Made by a program: the position numbers and the translations under genes. Positions 11,772-23,533 of a stretch of 64,000 bases of DNA are shown here, in pieces; within the stretch, counting starts at the first letter, position 1; each line of letters starts with the position of its first letter. The notes under the pieces were generated by a model, which was given only the letters and a program-made list of their open reading frames with translations, made no database searches and was not told where the DNA came from. This DNA is from Reticulascus tulasneorum (taxonomy: Eukaryota > Ascomycota > Sordariomycetes > Glomerellales > Reticulascaceae): positions 744,001-808,000 of the forward strand of contig LSAX01000001.1 in the NCBI GenBank assembly GCA_001557505.1, read 5' to 3'.

Positions 11772-14222
11772 TTGGAGACCAGTACGAGCTGGAGATAATG
11801 CATTAATATAAGGCAAACTCTAGCTTTGAACGTAAGGCAACATAATCGGGAACGGCAGCGCAACCGATTGATGTACTGCCGGCCTCCCGTTATGTTAAGT
11901 AGAAATTGGGGACAGCTGACGCGCAGGTCATCAAGGTGCTTACACCGGGGGTCCGATTTGCTGGTGAATCCGATCAGAGTGCCGTCCACTGCCCTCACCG
12001 GCAAGATTGCCATTTCGAGACGGATTCTCACTCGGGTTCTTCCCCACAGTGCTTCTTCGAATAGCAATGCATTGTTAGCTCATAGGGTGATGCTGGTTTT
12101 TGGCTGCAGATATCCGATCTGAGTCAGCATTGTCAGACCGTTCTCCGGTTTAGGCAATGACCTAACAATAGCTGCGCCACGGGTAATCCGACTCATAAAT
12201 TAAAGCCTGTTCCGTTTTGCCACGCATAACAGTTTTCATCCCGGTCGCCCAGGTTCTGGGAACCAGGTTCAATTTACACGCGTATCTCTCAGGGAGGAAC
12301 GGACGAAGATTACATTTACCGTTTTCTCAACAGCTGGATCGGACATTGGGAAAAAGATATACGTAGTACCCGTTCATCTTAACAGCCACTCTTTATCATT
12401 CGACACTAGTACGTACTGCAGCTCTTGGCGTCAGCGAGTTCTAAACAAATCCTTATTAGTGGATCGTCCAGGGCAAACTAGCAGGATTTCATAGCGGAGG
12501 ACTTCACTGTGTGGCTATTCACAAGAACCGGAGGTGTCCCATCCATTTGGTAAGCATTTCCCCCCAATCTGAGAACTCCGACATTCCTAGCGGGGGCTAG
12601 CCTGTGATGCGAGCTATGCTACGCCTTACAAGATGCTACCCTGCACTGCAGCTCAAGAAAGAGAACAAATAGGTATTGGTCATGGGTAGCCAAATGTGAT
12701 ACCTGCCGCGCTATTATTAACTATGAAAACCGCTACTGGAGAAATAAGTGCCTTATTAATAAAAACTCGTCACTTTGTACCATTCTCTGATTAGGAGTGA
12801 CGCACGACGGATATCAATCTTCTCTTGCGTTTTTGTGAACAGAAGCAACGTCTCTAGAGAAGCCTTCAAGTGAAGATGTCGAGAGCGCTAGCCTGCTGAA
12901 GGTAAAACTAGAAACTAATTAGCAAATCAACAGATACCTAGAAGTTTCACCGTGCAGTCCATCACTCGTCACAGTGCCTTTTGGGTTTCCGGTGCAGTAT
13001 GTATAGCACAGTCCAGGGTTACCAGAACCTGCTTTTGTGGGACGCAAGAATATGCCCATGTTGCCGCCATCTTACGCGAAACTATGCAGTATGCCGTGTA
13101 TTGGGTCTCCAAAGTCTTTTACATTTGATGGGGCGTGATCCTGACGTGTCTGTGACTTGTCGTATACATCTCCCATCCCAATGCCGTCGCGTGAAAACAT
13201 ATAAGTTGAAGTCAATTCTCATACTCATTGGCTTTAAATGTTTGTCAACGGATTCTTCGGGGACTTGTTCAAATCATGCAAGTGGCTCGTAACAGCCACT
13301 TGCTAAAGTATAGCATATCTAATCCAGGGTTAGGTAGTATCTCTGTCGAGCCAAAGCCTACAATATTGAACCGAAATAACGATGTCTCAAGACTTTAAGC
13401 ACATTCTTTCTGCCGCAAAGAGAGATGTCAAACTGTAAAGATAAATGGAGATGGTGGGAATCGAAACTTTGAGGTTGTTGCAGCTTTTCAGTACCAGGAA
13501 TCGATCCTGAGGAAATATGGTATGCACATGACAGCACCCTTTCCATACTTCATAGGTATTTAGTCTGTATATCTATCAGGCACGGTATGACAAGTAGTTA
13601 TAGCACTATTGCCTCGGTAACTGTATAGCCACGGCATAGTTGCCAACGCAGCCTTTCCACTTGTGCACGTTGAAGTCATTTGTCCTCTGATTGGCGAAAT
13701 ACATTTTGTTTCGAAGAAGTTGCCATCTACAAATACAAACGATATTGGGAGGCATTTACATCATTTGTGCTTTACCTGCTCTCTCCGCTTGTCAAGGCAA
13801 AGCCAATATCAACGACCCGGAGATATGGACGAACAAAAGCTCACACACAATGTACGTAGCCAACCCGTATACTAATTATGCAAGTATACGCTCTACACTT
13901 CACTTCTATTGGGATTACATGGAAGCTGGGCAGCTTGGGCCGTTTTGTGATATCCGAGCTATCCATATCTGTTGCATACTGGCTATTGGTCGTTAGGCAC
14001 TGTACTGCTTAATTGGGTACAGATCAATTGCCAGGCAGCCACGCCACATTTTTCAGCCAAACCCCTGCCATCGAGGCTCGCGGACCAATCTTAAAACAAG
14101 GTACGCTCCTTGCCAAAACATCGTTTTAAATACCCCTTAAAGTTGGAGAACATCGTGTTGCAGGCTCTTGTTTTCTTGAATAATTAGTCAGAGACTCCTT
14201 ATGCACGAAGATACGTGAAACC
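11772..14222. other. gene-poor stretch
   Basis: About 2.4 kb, rather AT-rich, with stop codons in every frame. No convincing exon, tRNA or transposase remnant was seen on either strand. The last few hundred bases should contain the promoter of the plus-strand gene at 14223. Confidence 0.4.
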
Positions 14223-16203
14223 ATGGCATCGAGAGCTTCCCAAGGAACAGGTGTCCCTCAGGGGACTGGGATGGCCAGCAGCGAAGATTCACCATCTCCC
14301 CTGAAGATGACTTGTGAGTTTCAAGCCCCGACAAACCACCAATCGATTAACATCCAAAGATGACGCCCATGCTTTGCCCGTTGATCTGTTAACTCAGTTC
14401 TGGTTCTCTTTGCGAGATGGTAAACTCCGGAGCGGACGGAATGTCATGCAAGCCAGGATAGCTCCAGAGGAAGCCGGACTTTTTGCCACGCCGTATGCTG
14501 GATGGGCACCAGCGCCGTACAACGTCAGCGAGGTCCGTAGCGTCTCCGCCTTGCACCGCTCAACAATGGCTCTTAGTGGACTGGGCAACGTCTCCGCAAT
14601 GATCCTTGCTACTAGCACAGTTGTGGACAAGGACCTCCATAACATGAAATCAAGGCTATGGGAAGGCATGCCACCCATGACAGGAGCTCGTTGGAAACAG
14701 AGACGTCTCCACGAACTAGATAACGTCACAGAGGCATGTCAGCATCTCTGCGCTGTCGTGAATGCATTCGAGTACATCAATCTTCCACATAGTCAGAAAA
14801 GGGTGCGTGACGCGTGGAATGGGATTTGGGACGCATGCCATTTCTTCGAGCTTGCACTCAACATGAAGCGGCGCTCGCAGAATCTGAGTGCAGTATCTGT
14901 GACGGCACTTTGGGAGGAATTTATGGTGGATTATATCAGTACCATCTCAGATCGGGCACATGGATGGGTACTCGGACATGTTAATAGGCTTCGTGAGGCG
15001 CAATTACGGCTTCTGGGAGGGACTTCCCATGATCTTGGCCCTAGGAGCTACTCGGACGAGCAGAAGGCCATTCTGGATGTCATTCACGATCTGGATGAGA
15101 TCACAATACATGCGGACTGCAAGATCATGATTCCGCTCTATGGCTACAGGATTCAGGCCCTCACATCCGCCATCCCATTTCAGGAACCCGCTGGAACTCG
15201 CTATAATGGCAGTGGTCCAATTAGATCCTGCCCTCTCGACATGAGCACTCGCGTGGCAGCATATTGGCTGCGTTGCAGGCATCTCGCCAGGGCGGCACTC
15301 ATGCAGCAAGGAATGGAACTCTTACAACTTGGCCAAAGCGGGGGTTACACATCCTCGCCTGAAGACATCATTATCTCGTCGAGAGTGCAGGCGAACGAGT
15401 ATAATAAGGCAAGACTGGAGCTTCGAGGACCAGCACAGCAGCAGGGAGATGAAATGTGGGTTAGCCTGCTCAAGCATCGTATGGTCGGCGATTACCGGGC
15501 TTGGGGGTACATCGCGTACCGACTGTGCTACACTCACTCAGACGAAGAATGGCAGTTGTTTCTGCGTCAGTTTAAGGAACAAGTGACGAATTGGGGAGAA
15601 GGTGTGGAGGGAGTGTCCAGCATCAAACCAATGTGTAGGATACGCTGGCTCGATGGCAGAGAATATGGGATTGCAGAGGGAGATGTTGAAGCTGCTAAAC
15701 GGTGCGATACTCATTTGAAAACCTCTGTTGACAATGATGTTCCTGACACTTGTAGACACTATCGAGATTACGACGAGTCTCCAGCCTGCCAGGCATTGCT
15801 CACGGCCGGAGCCAGAACGTTCCTCGTCGCAGACGAGGCGACCATCAACTCATTCATCAAACCATCAACTTTAGGAAGCAATCCCTTCATTTCCGAGTCC
15901 GACTTGCGGTCATTCGTCCTGGTTGCAACGGCAGAAGAGCCTACTCGACCGACAAGCGATGACCTTCCTGGGTTTGACGGCACAGCCCGAGTACTGGGAT
16001 CTGTTTTGTTCGACGATCTTTGGGCAGGACTATTGCGGCGCTCTTTCCAACTGAAAAATCTGTGGCCTTTGGTGGCGACGCACCCGCGACAGGTTTATGT
16101 TGGACCTACGGTTCCGGTTGAGAAGGCTGCGTGGGCGAAGCTTGGTGTGTTGAGCCAGACTGTCGTGCAATCTTTCCTCAAGTGGCAGAACGAGAGCTCA
16201 TGA
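14223..16203 (+). CDS. conserved-looking hypothetical protein, 644 aa
   Basis: I do not recognise a family. Two exons, 14223-14313 and 14360-16203, joined by a 46-bp phase-1 intron (GTGAGT donor, CCAAAG acceptor). The long open frame alone would start at GTG 14314, but that GTG is the splice donor, and splicing supplies an upstream ATG in frame. The protein is soluble, with no signal peptide or TM helix. It is rich in Trp, Arg and Leu and predicted mostly helical, with His/Cys-containing stretches around residues 480-520. Its codon use looks like that of a real gene over 1.9 kb with no other intron. It is flanked by a gene-poor stretch and a membrane-protein gene, so context gives no hint of function. 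Confidence 0.75.
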
Positions 16204-16933
16204 AGCTCATACTACCGCATCGTAACATGGTGTTGTACCGCAGGTAGGAGGCAGATGTGTTCATTTTCCCGTCCCTTGGTGAATTTGACAGTGGTGGTGA
16301 TTGGGTTGCAGACCGACGGCAGTACGAGTTAAGACGGATCCTGAAGGTTAGCAGAGCATTTTGCGCATAATCATAGTAATACCATTGATGGAAACCGCTC
16401 TGAGAGCCCATCTGTCCTGACTCCTCTCCTCCATTAGGTCTGCCTCGTATCAGGCACCTACGTGATGAATTACGTAGAGAAACCAGAGCAGTTTGCCACA
16501 GATAGTAGAGCTCGTTCCTTCAGTTAGGTAAACTTGCAGACAATAAATACGATATATCCCACAGGCAGAAAGGTGTCTTCCGGGCATCTAATATATCACG
16601 CCACTAGCATCTCCTATTGAGAGACGGTGCGTGGTGGCCTCAGCGGAATTCCGCTAAAAGAGGGCTGGCGCTGACGCAGGAACCACTTAAGCATGGCGGG
16701 CCAAGAGACTAGATGGGGCTAGCAAGGGCGATTAAGTTCTGGATACGAACTGCTGCACAGCCACAACAGGATTAAGGACCAAGCAAATCTGCCATACGAG
16801 ATTCCAAGTTTCCCCTTAAAACGACGACGTTTCTCGAGATCATGAAGACTTGGATGAATCTCTGGCCGTAACATTTGCGGTATTCGGAGGAAGTTCAACC
16901 AACAAGAGGAGGATTCAATACAACATAACCAAG
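16204..16933. other. intergenic region
   Basis: Lies between two plus-strand genes. No coding signal was seen; it should hold the 3' UTR of the first and the promoter and leader of the second. Confidence 0.45.
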
Positions 16934-18054
16934 ATGCCAGCGATTCTCTCGACACGGCCGCCGAGCCGCTTCTCGAATGCCTTGCTGTACCTGGCTTGGA
17001 TCTTCACAACATTCGCTACCATCACCCAGATTCTAGTTTTGATTGCCGGAACATGGATTACGGATGGAGGCTCACGCAACCAAGTTGCTTTGTCCAGCTT
17101 GTCGATCGTCTCGGTACGTCGTCGCGCTCAGCTTCTGCGCATCTCTCAAGCGCCCACTAACCGATTTGCATGTAGTTTAACGGCATCGTGCCCGACAGCG
17201 AGAACCCCGACAAGTATCTGGTTAAGATGCACTACTTCCTCAATGCATTTGGGTGGGAATATCCCTCCGCGACCGAGAAATCACATACTGCCGGCCTGGT
17301 ATACTCGCAGGGAGGACGAGATCTCTACCTACCCCGCGACTTCATCAAAATCGGCGAGCAGCTCGACCTCGATCCCTCGTCCTGGGATTGCTTCTCCCCG
17401 AACTGGGGCACCTGCACGAACAGCTTCTACCAAATCTTCTACCGCGGCTTCCCATTCGATTATAGCATCCTCCTATCCCTCATTATATACTGCTACGCCT
17501 TATTCATTATCTTCTATGTGCTCATAAACGAGCTCATGATCGCATATCGTCCGCATTGGATGCGGTGCCGCTGCTGGATTTTGAAGAAGTGGTGTCCGTG
17601 CCCCAAAGGCACGATGGAGGAGATCGAGAGCCTGCCGGCGGTGTTCTGGGATCGTTATCGCATGTGGCTGTACCCACTCGTCGGTGCCGGGACCGCATTG
17701 GCGGCGATAAACTTGATGCTGCGTGGGATGCTACTCATCAGCTACCTCGGTTTCCGCGATAATCGTGCTGGTGGAGGAATGGATGCGCAACTGGGGAGCG
17801 GGTTCTTGACCATCGCATGGGCCGGTGTCGGAGCTGCGCAGCTCGCTTGGCTGTGCACCCTCATTCGATACCTCATAAGCAAGCGAGCGACCTGGATTGA
17901 GCAGCAGGGTGCAGCTGCGAAGGGGGTTGAAGTCGAAGGGCGTGATGTTGGCCTGGTAGATTCGGAGGCGGGGGAGAGAGGACTAGGCGGCCAGGGTCAA
18001 TATACTGACGAGCCTGAGCCCAGTGTGCCCAAGAACCCCGCACAGGGACAATGA
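16934..18054 (+). CDS. four-TM integral membrane protein, unknown function
   Basis: Predicted 352 aa from exons 16934-17113 and 17176-18054 (phase-0 intron, 62 bp). Four hydrophobic helices: about residues 15-40; one in the YSILLSLIIYCYALF segment; one in the MWLYPLVGAGTALAA segment; and one in the FLTIAWAGVGAAQLAW segment. A loop of about 110 residues containing two Cys lies between TM1 and TM2. A Cys-rich, basic short loop (MRCRCWILKKWCPCPKG) follows TM2. The hydrophilic, charged tail is rich in Gly and Glu. The topology resembles claudin/SUR7/Fig1-like fungal plasma-membrane proteins, but I see no diagnostic motif and leave the family open. Confidence 0.8.
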
Positions 18055-18442
18055 AAGGACCTTTCTTGAGGCAGTTAATAATAATAATAAAAAATGTGTT
18101 CCATTTTTGGCGTCTCCGCTGAAGAAAGTTAACTTTCAAGGTGGCATCATCGATTCCCAAGATGCGGATCTAGCAACGGCCCTTGCAGATCGGTTGGAAC
18201 AGACGCTGTCCTCTCACGGAGCTACTACCGGATGTTGATGTCATCGAATCGGCTGCTAGAGAAGCTGTCATCGATATCGCAGCAGAACCTGCAATTCCGT
18301 TAGAAATGATGTAAGGTATTAAAAGTCGCTCCTTCTGACCTTGTGCTACCTCTTGATACTGCAGCAGGTTCAATTCCTTTCTCGGGGCTTCCAATACATT
18401 CATCACGCAGCACTATCAAGTGTATTTCCAGACAAATCAACC
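18055..18442. other. short intergenic region
   Basis: Separates two plus-strand genes. Contains a short (AAT)n run at about 18075-18092. The rest is taken to be the promoter and 5' leader of the gene at 18443. Confidence 0.4.
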
Positions 18443-19066
18443 ATGTCAAGATCGCGTCTCGCCGCTCCAGCCTTAGCAGTAGCGGGCATTCTAGGCGGTG
18501 GCTTGTACTTCACTTCCCGAAGGATTACAGGAGGCGGCGATGCTGCGCAGCAAATATCTAACGACAACAAGGACCGCCCATCCTCCGATGACATCGAGCA
18601 ACGGAAGCAAAGAGCCGATGCGAAGAGGGACCTCGGCCTAGGAGGGGCTGGTGTGGGAGGGAATGCCGTGACCGGCGGCACTGAGCTGGGAAGCGGGATA
18701 GGAAGCAGCAACAAGGATCCTAACAGAGCCACCAAAACGACGGCCACGTCGAAAGATCAGCTCCCATCCGGGGGTGTTGGCGGTGGGGTCGGAGCCGGCG
18801 GTGCGAATTCTCGGGCAATTGAGAAGCAGCCTAGCGATTTCTCGGACAACTCGACTGGAATAAACGTCTCGGAGAAGCTATCCTCCTTGTTTGGCACCGG
18901 CGGGGGCAACGCTGGAGAGAAATGGTATGATGAAGACCCGAAGGACACACGCGTCAAAAGCCATTTGGCTGGCACGCCGACGAATAAAGGGGGGAGATAT
19001 TATGACAAACACCGGAAGGATGTGACAGCGGTGTCAGATACCTCGGAGTCTCCGAACAAGAACTAA
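18443..19066 (+). CDS. small Gly/Ser-rich protein with N-terminal hydrophobic segment
   Basis: A single exon of 207 aa. The first residues (MSRSRLAAP, then an Ala/Gly/Leu-rich stretch to about residue 25, then SRR) look like a basic, hydrophobic targeting or anchor segment, perhaps mitochondrial. A long Gly/Ser/Thr-rich, probably disordered middle follows. A charged C-terminal part contains GEKWYDEDPKDTR and GGRYYDKHRKD. The frame is open upstream to 18341 without an ATG, so 18443 is the first credible start. I do not recognise a domain and assign no function. Confidence 0.7.
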   Translation: MSRSRLAAPALAVAGILGGGLYFTSRRITGGGDAAQQISNDNKDRPSSDDIEQRKQRADAKRDLGLGGAGVGGNAVTGGTELGSGIGSSNKDPNRATKTTATSKDQLPSGGVGGGVGAGGANSRAIEKQPSDFSDNSTGINVSEKLSSLFGTGGGNAGEKWYDEDPKDTRVKSHLAGTPTNKGGRYYDKHRKDVTAVSDTSESPNKN

Positions 19067-19186
19067 TAAGAGGCAGACTTTTCGTATTCAATTCAACATA
19101 GATCATACGCCGTCTCGGAACATCAAGAGCCAGCAATGACCCGCAATAGCATATTGAAAGCCTCGTGCCCAACACTTTGTCCGCTG

Positions 19187-20260
19187 TTAAATCTGAGACT
19201 TGTCCACAATGATAACAGCCTTGCCCTTCATCCGCGGACTCTTGATGGCTTCCATCAACTTCTCAATCTCGTCTAGGCCACTGAACGTCGTGATCTCTGC
19301 CTTGATTCCGTGCTCAACTACGAACTTGACCATTTCATCGCTCTCTCCAGCCGAGCAAACCAGGCTGCCCTTGAACCGTATATCCCGAAAAACGAACTCT
19401 GCGAACGGTATCGTCACCTCGGACGGCTGGCCAACTTGAACAACGGTACCGTGCATCTTCGTCGCCGCCGCCCCCATCGCAGCGGCGCTCGGCGCATCGG
19501 CAAGCATGATTGTGGCATCCGCACCCGCGCCGCCCGTAATCCTCTGGATCTCCGCGATACACGCGTCCTTACCGTTGCGCACATCGACGACAGCATCTGC
19601 GCCGTACTGTTTTGAAGTCTCCAGTCCCTCATCTCGTGCGTCAATGCCGATCACTCTCAGGCCCTTGGCCTTTGCAAATTGGATTGTCAGATGGCCTAAC
19701 CCGCCACCCGAACCGCTAACAAGTAACCATTCACCCGGCTTCAACTCTGCTTGGATCACGGCCCTCCACGCCGTACGGCCAGCACAGGCTAGAGGCGCCG
19801 CCTCGTCAAACCGAATCCCGCTGGGCAGCAACGTGCTAGTGCGAGAATCAACCCTAGAGTACTCAGCGAAGTTCCCATCAATGTGGACGCCCACAAGGCC
19901 CTTGACGTTTGTGCAGTAATGACTAAAGTTTTCGGGGCCGATGCAGTCGCTGCATTTCCCGCAAGGGTGAAATGGAAGACCACCCATGACACGGCTCCCA
20001 ACCTGGAAGCCTATGACCTCAGAACCAATGGCCACGACCGTACCGGCCCCTTCATGAGACCCGGTACGTGGAAATTCGGTGCCGAAGTCGCCCGCCTGCA
20101 CCATATTGTCGGTGTGGCAGTGGGATGCGGCGGCGACTTTGAGGAGGAGATCATAAGGACCTAGTTCGGACGGGACGGCGATGGTGTTGATAGCATAAGG
20201 TTTATTGGCCTCAATGACCTGGATGGCCCGCATGGTAGCCGGGATGTTTTCTTTCCCCAT
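19187..20260 (-). CDS. zinc-dependent alcohol dehydrogenase (MDR family)
   Basis: Medium-chain NAD(P)-dependent alcohol dehydrogenase, 357 aa, intronless. Catalytic zinc ligands C48, H69 (in GSHEGAG, with E70) and C159. The structural zinc site has C100, C103, C106 and C116. The Rossmann nucleotide loop GSGGGLG lies at about 183-189. Overall layout is that of yeast ADH1-type enzymes, interconverting alcohol and aldehyde in the cytosol. The ATG at 20260 (MGKENIPATMRA) is used; the frame is open upstream but lacks an ATG. It runs in the same direction as the CoA ligase and the GFA-type gene upstream. A shared role in aldehyde handling is possible but unproven. Confidence 0.93.
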   Translation of the reverse strand: MGKENIPATMRAIQVIEANKPYAINTIAVPSELGPYDLLLKVAAASHCHTDNMVQAGDFGTEFPRTGSHEGAGTVVAIGSEVIGFQVGSRVMGGLPFHPCGKCSDCIGPENFSHYCTNVKGLVGVHIDGNFAEYSRVDSRTSTLLPSGIRFDEAAPLACAGRTAWRAVIQAELKPGEWLLVSGSGGGLGHLTIQFAKAKGLRVIGIDARDEGLETSKQYGADAVVDVRNGKDACIAEIQRITGGAGADATIMLADAPSAAAMGAAATKMHGTVVQVGQPSEVTIPFAEFVFRDIRFKGSLVCSAGESDEMVKFVVEHGIKAEITTFSGLDEIEKLMEAIKSPRMKGKAVIIVDKSQI

Positions 20261-20910
20261 CTTGACAGATGAAGTTTTCTTGAAGCTCGAAGCTTGAGGG
20301 AGGAAGGTCAAGGCCCCGTTATTTCCTGTGAGGGTTGTAGTTCATTCAATGCATTTATCTTTAGCACTCAATAGCGTGGTACGCAACGTCTGAGATGTCA
20401 GTGACCGGAGACTAGTTAAATGAACGACCGAGAACGAGGTGGGACGCACTTATGACGTTGCTTGTTCGTCTGCTATTGGTGAAACTGCACCTCGTATCTC
20501 ACAGCCAATACTACGTGGGGATGTTGATGCGGCCTCATTTACCACATATGAGAACGTTACACATGCATGTATCAATGCATGCTGCTTATTAGACTCAAGA
20601 GAGTAGAGAATGGAATGTTCGAGGTATACTGCTGGATAGTCGTGGTGATTCGAGAAGTCCCATGCAGCATTTAGGAGTCAGCGTTGCCTGTGAATCATGA
20701 AGCAAGATATGTCCTCGGTCAGCGTCGACATCAACTTTGGAAGAGATCATTCTAGATCGCCGGAGGAAGATCTGACTACCGCATGCATATCCAGAGATTC
20801 ATTATATTTTGTGGTGGTTCCACAGGGGAAACCTCGATATGGAACGCATCTCCTCGACGCCTTGCGCGATGCATCGATATGCAGCTCTCCCAAGTGATCC
20901 TATTCGTCTA
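20261..20910. other. intergenic region
   Basis: Promoter of the alcohol dehydrogenase and 3' flank of the CoA ligase, both on the minus strand. No coding signal was seen. Confidence 0.45.
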
Positions 20911-22836
20911 CTATAGCTTAGCAGACTGCTCTTTCTTTGCCAAGGACCTAAGCTCTTTCCGTAAAATCTTCCCAGATGGGCTCTTGGGGATGGCATTAAT
21001 GAACACGACTCCACCTCTCAGCCGCTTGTAGTGAGCAACTTGATCTGCAACCCAGCGAACGATCTCCTCTGCCGAGATGTGCTTGATATCAGCCACAACA
21101 TAGGCTCTGTGCACCAGTCAGTCAACCATGTACGATCTTAGGCCACCCAGGCGCTTTATCGTGTGAGTCAGCTCAACTTGCCTGGGAAGTTCTGTTCCTT
21201 CGCCGTCGACACCAATTACTGCCGCGTCTTGAATTTTGGGATGTGTAACCAACAGTGCTTCTAGCTCGGCGGGTGCGACTTGGACTCCTTTGTATTTGAT
21301 GAGCTCCTGGGCATCAGTTAGCGGTGATCGGTGCAAGATATCCAGAATCCCTCCCAGCTTACCTTCTTCCGATCAACAAAATAGAACAGACCATCCTTGA
21401 AAGACAGATTATCGCCTGTGCAGAACCATCCATCAACAAAAGCCTCTTCGTTAGCTTTGTCGTTTCTGAAATAGCCTCTAGTGACGATTGGTCCCCGAAC
21501 CCACATCTCTCCGGATTCGCCGGGCTTGACATCCTTCCCATTCTCGCCGACCAACCTGGCTGTACAGTTGGGAAGCAGAAACGACACACTGCCAGTGACA
21601 TCCATGGGTCCTTTGGGCATGGCTGTAAAGCCGCCTGTCGTCTCACTCAAACCCCATGTTTGTGATAGATGACACGCTCCTTTCCCCATCTTGGCCTGAG
21701 CCGCGGCCTGGATGTCTTTACCCATTGCCGCGGCCCCAGCCAGGACATAAGATGTGGTGTCGAAATGGTCTGTCACCAAAGGCGACTTGGCAATGGCGAG
21801 CAGAATTGGCGGGACAGTAAAGAACTGTGTGATCTTGTGCTGCTTGTTGTACTCCAAGAACTTCACAAAATCAAAACGCTGCATCCAGTACACCGTGCCC
21901 CCCATCCGAGTCTGGTTGAGAAAGTAACCTTGCAACCCAGAAATGTGTGCGGCAGGAAGATGGGCAAGCGTGCGCGATTCGAAATCGGGCATGTTCTCGT
22001 CATACCACCGAAGTGTCTGGGTGATAATCAGGCAGGTCTGTGCAACCATGTTGGCGTGCGATATGCAGACAGCTTTTGGAATCCCCGTGGTCCCACTGCT
22101 ATAGATGTAGCAATTTGTGATAGCCTGCAACTCGGCCTTGTCAGTGATGCGACGCCAATCATGCTCCTTGTTTGAAATTTCGACTCGCTTTCCTGAGACA
22201 GCTTCGAACAGTTCAAAGTCATGGCCATCCCCAATGAACAAAACTCGGTCATCTGGAAGATTTGCTTGAGCAGCTCCTGCTGTTGCTAGAGCCCTGAGAT
22301 CGGGGCTGCAAATCAACATCTTACTCTGGGTGAGCTGGATCTGACGCGCCAGATCCGAAGGCGTGCTCGACGGTGTTGAGGCTGCCACTGCTGCGCCGGC
22401 GGCCATGACCCCATAAAATACCGTCGGTGCCATATAGTGACCGGTGAACACGACTTGCACAACATCCTTGTCCTTGATTCCATATTGGTGGCGAAGGGTA
22501 TGGGCTAGTCGCTTCAGCAGAGCGACTTGTCTTGCCTTGGTCACGGACTTTGAGGCATCTGCCGCATCAATATGAAGCACGCTATTGTCGTCGAGTTTGT
22601 CATTAGGAGAGTCTGGAACTCGTTAGCACAGAATGACGTAAGGCAGGTGTATATCGGGTGCAAGATATAAGATGCTGACGAGATGCATGGTGCGGCCGCA
22701 CGCATCCACTTCGTACAACCGACATCATGTATTACATACCAAAGAGAAAAGTGAGAACATCAATATTCGGAATGTTCAACGTTTCGGGAGACTTGTATAT
22801 GTATTGGTCGCCACGTCGTTCCACGATCGTTGCCAT
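20911..22836 (-). CDS. AMP-dependent acyl/4-coumarate-type CoA ligase with PTS1
   Basis: ANL-superfamily adenylating enzyme that activates a carboxylic acid via an acyl-AMP to an acyl-CoA. Four exons, 22740-22836, 21363-22612, 21182-21306 and 20911-21106, give 555 aa. The P-loop SSGTTGIPK lies at about 204-212. Other motifs are GLSETTGG (A5), DGWFCTGDN and FVDRKKELIKYKG (hinge/A8), and the A10 lysine motif [13 protein letters not shown] near the C-terminus. The last three residues, AKL, form a type-1 peroxisomal targeting signal, so it probably acts in peroxisomes on an aromatic or fatty acid. The third intron (21107-21181) uses a GC donor. The first exon was chosen because it restores the usual ANL start ([19 protein letters not shown]) in phase. 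The exact substrate cannot be read from sequence. Confidence 0.92.
21107..21181 (-). other. GC-AG intron in the CoA ligase gene
   Basis: On the minus strand the donor reads AG/GCAAGT and the acceptor CACAG. Removing these 75 bases joins GTELP-R to AYVVADIK in phase, as expected for ANL enzymes. No GT donor nearby keeps the frame. Confidence 0.85.
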
Positions 22837-23533
22837 CCTGTGGAGAAACCGACCGCTATTCTAGATTGGCGGGACCTTTCTGCCTCGGACGTTTTTCCAG
22901 CAAAAAGTGTGCTGTGAAGATAACCCAGAATGAAACAAGCCGCGGTCTTTTCCCACCAAATTCGGTCTGCCCTTTGCTATTTGGAACCTTTTGGAAAGGT
23001 AGGAAGCTGGCCAGCACGGAATCCCACGCTTTTTGCCTGCCACAATGAAAGCCGTTGGAAACCGCCACCTGATTGCAACTGCGGGGACAAGACGCCTGCC
23101 GAGGTCGGGTTCTTCTTCACATTTCATTCGCGATGTTTTGACAATCGAGGATTGATGCGGGGGAATGGGGGCCCCGCAGGTGTGGATTGGGTTAGTGCTA
23201 CGTCACTCGGCCTGGCGTTAGGGATTTGCCGTTGTTCCAAATAAAGACCAGATAGATGCTTCCTACCCGTTCCAATGTTGCTTTTGATGTCTGAATTCAG
23301 GCTACGATTGGTTCATTATGGCTACCTATGTGAAGAAGACTGCCTGAAGAATGGATGCAGTATTTTGGCCAAAACTGGGAATCTGTGCATGGGTCTTCGA
23401 GGGTACTATTTTTAACGGCGAGACAGAGCCACTTCCGAACCATCACCGATCTTTAGGGTTACATGATGTTCCTAAGCATGCTAATTTCTCAAGAGCTTCT
23501 CAGATAGTGGACAAAGAAAATTGCCAAGACTGC
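22837..23533. other. intergenic region
   Basis: Promoter side of the CoA ligase and 3' flank of the GFA-type gene. Nothing coding is supported. Confidence 0.45.

Noticed and set aside
14314..14359. GTG at 14314 as the start of the 629-codon frame
   Set aside because: These bases are a GTGAGT splice donor; splicing to 14360 gives an upstream ATG in frame.
18362..18378. B-box-like GGTTCAATTCC, possible tRNA
   Set aside because: No matching A box or cloverleaf arms could be formed around it.
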